Shown one piece after another: positions 46,204-49,895 of a stretch of 49,895 bases of DNA; positions within the stretch are counted from its first letter, which is position 1, and each line of letters opens with the position of its first letter. Made by a program: the position numbers and the translations under genes. Source of the stretch: Haloimpatiens lingqiaonensis (GTDB lineage Bacteria > Bacillota > Clostridia > Clostridiales > Clostridiaceae); NCBI RefSeq assembly GCF_901447495.1, contig NZ_CABDWS010000015.1, forward strand, positions 1 through 49,895, written 5' to 3'. The notes beneath the pieces were generated by a model, which ran no database searches, was not told the origin of the DNA, and worked only from the letters and a program-made list of their open reading frames with translations.

Positions 46204-48759
46204 ATGTTTGAAGGTAAAGTACTACCAGTAGATATAAAGAATGAAATGAAAAAATCCTATATAGATTACGCTATGAGTGTAATAGTAGGTCGTGCACTGC
46301 CTGATGTAAGAGATGGTTTAAAGCCAGTGCATAGAAGAATAATTTATTCCATGCATGAGTTAGGTTTAACACCAGAAAAGGGATATAGAAAATGTGCTAG
46401 AATAGTCGGAGACGTTTTAGGTAAATACCATCCACATGGGGATACAGCAGTTTATGATGCTCTTGTTAGAATGGCTCAAGATTTTAACATGAGATATACT
46501 CTTGTAGACGGACATGGAAACTTTGGTTCTATAGATGGTGACAGTGCTGCGGCTATGAGGTATACTGAGGCAAAAATGAGCAAAATAAATCTACAGATGA
46601 TAAGAGATATAAATAAGAATACTGTAGATTTTACACCTAACTTTGATGGAGAAGAAAAGGAACCTTGTGTTTTACCATCTAGATTTCCTAATTTATTAGT
46701 AAATGGTTCCGCAGGTATAGCAGTAGGTATGGCCACCAATATACCACCTCATAACTTAAGAGAAGTAATAGATGGTATAATAATGCTTATAGATAACCCT
46801 GAGGTTACAATACCTGAACTAATGACAAAGATAAAAGGACCAGATTTCCCTACAGCAGGTATAATAGAGGGTACTGCAGGAATTAGGCAGGCTTATGAAA
46901 CTGGCAGAGGAAAAGTAGTCATAAGAGCTAAAACAGAGATAGAGGAGCATAAGGGAAGAACTAGAATAATAGTTAATGAGATACCTTATCAAGTAAATAA
47001 GGCAAGACTTATAGAAAACATCGCTGATTTAGTTAAAAATAAAAAGGTAGAGGGTATATCTGATTTAAGAGATGAGTCCGATAGAGATGGTATGAGAATC
47101 GTCATTGAATTAAAAAGAGATGCCAACCCTAACGTAGTTTTAAATAGATTATATAAGCACACTAGACTTCAAGACACCTTTGGAGTAATAATGCTAGCCC
47201 TAGTAAACAATGAGCCTAAGGTTTTAAATTTAAAACAAATATTAGTAGAATATGTGAAATTCCAAGAAGAAGTAATAACGAGAAGAACTCAATTTGAATT
47301 AGATAAAGCTTTATCTAGAGCGCATATTTTAGAAGGATTAAAGATAGCATTAGATCATATTGATGAAGTAATAAGCTTAATAAGAGCTTCTAAAACTACT
47401 CAGGAAGCAAAAGAAGGTCTTATGAGTAAATTTAATCTTTCTGAAAAACAATCTCAAGCTATATTGGATATGAAGCTTCAAAGATTGACAGGATTAGAAA
47501 GAGAAAAAATAGACGATGAGCTTAATGCATTACAGGAAACCATAAAAAGATTGAAGGAAATACTAGAAAATAAAGAAATACTTCTAAAGTTGATTAAAGA
47601 TGAACTAATAGAGATAAAAGACAAATATGGTGATGAAAGAAGAACTGCCATAGAGAAAAGTCTTAGAGATATAGACATTGAGGACTTAATAGAAGAGGAA
47701 AATGTTGTTATAACATTAACTCATGAAGGATACATTAAAAGATTACCTGAAGACACTTATAGTGCACAAAAAAGAGGGGGAAGAGGCATACAGGCTATGG
47801 CAACTAAAGAAGATGACTTTGTTGAGCACTTATTTATAACCTCAACCCATCATGAATTAATGTTCTTTACTAATGCCGGTAAGACATATAAGGTAAAGGC
47901 ATATGAAATACCAGAAGCAGGAAGAACCGCTAAAGGAACTAATGTAATAAATATAATTCCTTTAAATCAAGATGAAAAAATACAAGCGGTTATAGCCTTA
48001 AAGGAATTTGATGAAGATAAATATCTAATAATGGCTACTAAAAATGGTATAGTAAAGAAAACATCCTTAAGCAAATATGCAAATATAAGAAAATCAGGAT
48101 TAAATGCTGTAACATTAAAAGACGGAGATGAGCTTATAGACGCAAAACTAACCAATGGAAATGATGAAATTATAATGGCTACAAGAAATGGATACAGCAT
48201 AAGATTTAAAGAAACTGATGTTAGACCTATGGGAAGAAATGCAGCTGGTGTTAAAGCTATAACATTAAGAGGTAATGATATAGCAGTAGCTATGAATGTA
48301 GTAAATGAAGAAGAACAGTTATTGGTTGTAAGTCAAAATGGATTTGGTAAGAGAACGCCTATTTCAGAATATAAAGTAATTAAAAGAGGCGGAAAAGGAA
48401 TTATAACCTACAAGGTTACAGATAAGACTGGAAGCATAGTTGGTGCTAAAATGGTCAAGGATTCTGATGAAATAATGCTTATAAACAGTAAGGATATAGC
48501 TATAAGAATAAATGTTTCTGATATATCAGTAACAAGCAGAAATACCATGGGAGTAACCCTTATGAAAACAGGGGAAGAAATAGAAGTAGTTGCTATGGCT
48601 AAAATAATCTCTGAAGATGAAAAAACAGAAGATAACAATGATGAAAATGTAAATGATCAAAATGTAAGTGAAGTGCATGAAGATAATGCAAGCGATCAAA
48701 ATATAAGTGAAGTACATGAAGAAAATAACGATGCGGTAGATGCAGAGGTTCAAGAATAA
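46204..48759 (+). CDS. gyrA: DNA gyrase subunit A with a repeated acidic tail
   Basis: 851 residues from the ATG at 46204, with GAAGGTG 6 bases upstream (a GTG three codons earlier overlaps that site). The winged-helix domain has the catalytic Tyr in [10 protein letters not shown]. The quinolone region reads [17 protein letters not shown], with Thr where E. coli has Ser83, which is usual in this group. The C-terminal beta-pinwheel contains the GyrA box QKRGGRGI. The last 45 or so residues are acidic and contain a 13-residue unit twice. Confidence 0.98.
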   Translation: MFEGKVLPVDIKNEMKKSYIDYAMSVIVGRALPDVRDGLKPVHRRIIYSMHELGLTPEKGYRKCARIVGDVLGKYHPHGDTAVYDALVRMAQDFNMRYTLVDGHGNFGSIDGDSAAAMRYTEAKMSKINLQMIRDINKNTVDFTPNFDGEEKEPCVLPSRFPNLLVNGSAGIAVGMATNIPPHNLREVIDGIIMLIDNPEVTIPELMTKIKGPDFPTAGIIEGTAGIRQAYETGRGKVVIRAKTEIEEHKGRTRIIVNEIPYQVNKARLIENIADLVKNKKVEGISDLRDESDRDGMRIVIELKRDANPNVVLNRLYKHTRLQDTFGVIMLALVNNEPKVLNLKQILVEYVKFQEEVITRRTQFELDKALSRAHILEGLKIALDHIDEVISLIRASKTTQEAKEGLMSKFNLSEKQSQAILDMKLQRLTGLEREKIDDELNALQETIKRLKEILENKEILLKLIKDELIEIKDKYGDERRTAIEKSLRDIDIEDLIEEENVVITLTHEGYIKRLPEDTYSAQKRGGRGIQAMATKEDDFVEHLFITSTHHELMFFTNAGKTYKVKAYEIPEAGRTAKGTNVINIIPLNQDEKIQAVIALKEFDEDKYLIMATKNGIVKKTSLSKYANIRKSGLNAVTLKDGDELIDAKLTNGNDEIIMATRNGYSIRFKETDVRPMGRNAAGVKAITLRGNDIAVAMNVVNEEEQLLVVSQNGFGKRTPISEYKVIKRGGKGIITYKVTDKTGSIVGAKMVKDSDEIMLINSKDIAIRINVSDISVTSRNTMGVTLMKTGEEIEVVAMAKIISEDEKTEDNNDENVNDQNVSEVHEDNASDQNISEVHEENNDAVDAEVQE
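48655..48732 (+). repeat. 39-bp in-frame tandem duplication in the gyrA tail
   Basis: Two 39-base units (48655-48693 and 48694-48732) encode [13 protein letters not shown] and [13 protein letters not shown]. The unit keeps the frame and the strong acidic character of the GyrA C-terminal tail. Confidence 0.8.
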
Positions 48760-48797
48760 AAAAGTTATTTTCAGAATCAGTAATAAATTTATAAATT

Positions 48798-48933
48798 AAA
48801 AAACTAGAGTTATTTTGTTTAACATTTTTGGCCCAAATTCTCCCGTATTCTATATGGGAGTGGTTCAAATAATAATATCTTACTTCTATGTTAGCAAGGG
48901 TAAGGTGAGGTTAAATGAATACTCTAGTTTTTT
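48798..48933. other. Structured element downstream of gyrA (multi-branched, terminator-like ends)
   Basis: AAAAAACTAGAGT (48798-48810) pairs with ACTCTAGTTTTTT (48921-48933). Inside, TTTAAC/GTTAAA extends the stem. Two arms follow: TTGGCC..CTCCC/GGGAG..GGTTCAA and CTTAC/GTAAG. The plan is a three-way junction closed by a stem with a U-run. It may be the gyrA terminator carrying an insertion, a small RNA, or a miniature element with 13-bp terminal inverted repeats. Confidence 0.55.
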
Positions 48934-49465
48934 TTACGTATAAAAAATTGAAACCATGCAAAAATACTTTGCAATAATTTTACATGAATACTTTAGTCAT
49001 TTAGTGAAATATCTGCACTTACTTTATTAAATAATAAGGATATGTAGCTGCTACTTGTAGAAGAGGGGTGAATTCAGCCCTTTCAGTTAAACTGTAATAT
49101 TTATAAAATGAAATTTTAAAGGTAAAAACTTTCTTTGTATTTACTACACTAATTCAATCTAGAGCTTGAAATTTATATGCGAAAGTTGAGTTATATACAT
49201 ATTCAATAATATAATTTGAGTATTATTGTCAAAAAATAGAGATAAACTTAACCTTGTGTATCTATATAAGAAAAATAGAGTAAAATAAGGGTATATAGAG
49301 AAAAAACCATTTATTTTATTAAATTTAATAAAATATTAAAAATATAGTTTGGTTTATATGATATTATATATTTCGTCGCAAGTCGACAGAGAAAAATAAA
49401 CAAACTGGTCTTTGAAAATTAAACAGAGATGATGATGATAAATCATAAAGTCAGTGAATTTGAGT
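48934..49465 (+). other. Gap holding the rRNA operon promoter region
   Basis: About 530 bases without a gene. Very AT-rich runs at 49192-49370 should contain the rrn promoters, but I could not fix a convincing -35/-10 pair (TATTATATATT near 49359 is one candidate -10). The segment GGTCTTTGAAAATTAAACAG near 49408 is typical of clostridial rRNA leaders. A 33-bp dispersed repeat lies at 49159-49191. Confidence 0.45.
49159..49191 (-). repeat. 33-bp dispersed repeat, copy B
   Basis: Matches 28677-28709. The reverse complement contains AACTTTCGCATATAAA, identical to the bases that immediately precede and enter structured repeat copy 1 (2590-2605). It may be a solo left end of that element or an older relative. 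Confidence 0.5.
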
Positions 49466-49540
49466 TTAAGAGCAAGCTCTTAAAATGAGGTTAAACACTA
49501 ACGTGTTTAACTAAGTGACTATGCCAAATCGAAGATTTGG
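49466..49540 (+). promoter_or_regulatory. Three consecutive hairpins in the 16S leader
   Basis: TTAAGAG/CTCTTAA (49466-49483), GTTAAACAC/GTGTTTAAC (49490-49511) and CCAAATC/GATTTGG (49524-49540) precede the mature 16S end. They probably guide leader folding or RNase III processing of the pre-rRNA. Confidence 0.6.
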
Positions 49541-49556
49541 AATATCTACTTATTTT

Positions 49557-49895
<339 letters not shown>

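Overview
The window is very AT-rich and carries the chromosomal replication origin of a spore-forming Clostridium, most likely the C. botulinum Group I / C. sporogenes lineage. That assignment rests on base composition, the gene order rpmH-oriC-dnaA-dnaN-rlbA-recF-remB-gyrB-gyrA-16S, sporulation-linked genes (a Lon-family protease of the spore type, ytvI, yyaC) and exact parS sites. It is inference, not a database match.

Layout, left to right. (1) 1-3.9 kb: the start of an unidentified gene, a secreted protein resembling the DL-endopeptidase inhibitor IseA, a siroheme/ferredoxin sulfite-reductase-like protein and a LysR regulator. (2) 4.0-13.7 kb: an accessory defence island beside tRNA-Thr(CGU). 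It holds a type I restriction-modification locus (hsdM, hsdS, hsdR) and a YgjP-type metallopeptidase. A two-gene AAA ATPase + TOPRIM module with its own promoter lies between hsdS and hsdR. The island is partly decayed: hsdR is split by an in-frame TGA, and stumps of a DUF5655-like gene and a retropepsin-like protease flank hsdS. (3) 14.1-24.3 kb: an EamA transporter, then dnaB, lonC, rplI, gdpP, a DUF2232 gene, a MazG-like gene, rpsR-ssb-rpsF and a DUF951 gene. (4) 24.0-28.2 kb: a probable selenium/sulfur-handling cluster (DUF3343, yedF, divergent cysteine-desulfurase-like gene) followed by ytvI and yyaC. (5) 28.3-39.2 kb: chromosome segregation and tRNA modification/translation-membrane genes (parS, parB, parA, noc, rsmG, mnmG, mnmE, jag, yidC, yidD, rnpA, rpmH). 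(6) 39.2-49.9 kb: a bipartite oriC with DnaA boxes on both sides of dnaA, the replication-initiation and gyrase genes, and the leader and 5' end of a 16S rRNA gene.

Most genes point away from oriC (minus strand to its left, plus strand to its right). The exceptions are the secreted protein at 0.5 kb and the three-gene plus-strand run at 25.2-28.2 kb.

The least explained material is: the ATPase-TOPRIM pair inside the restriction locus; a 136-bp highly structured repeat present in three copies (2.6, 15.0 and 29.1 kb); a 32-bp near-perfect palindrome just upstream of noc that resembles a Noc-binding site with an altered centre; and multi-branched RNA-like structures after gyrA and after yyaC.
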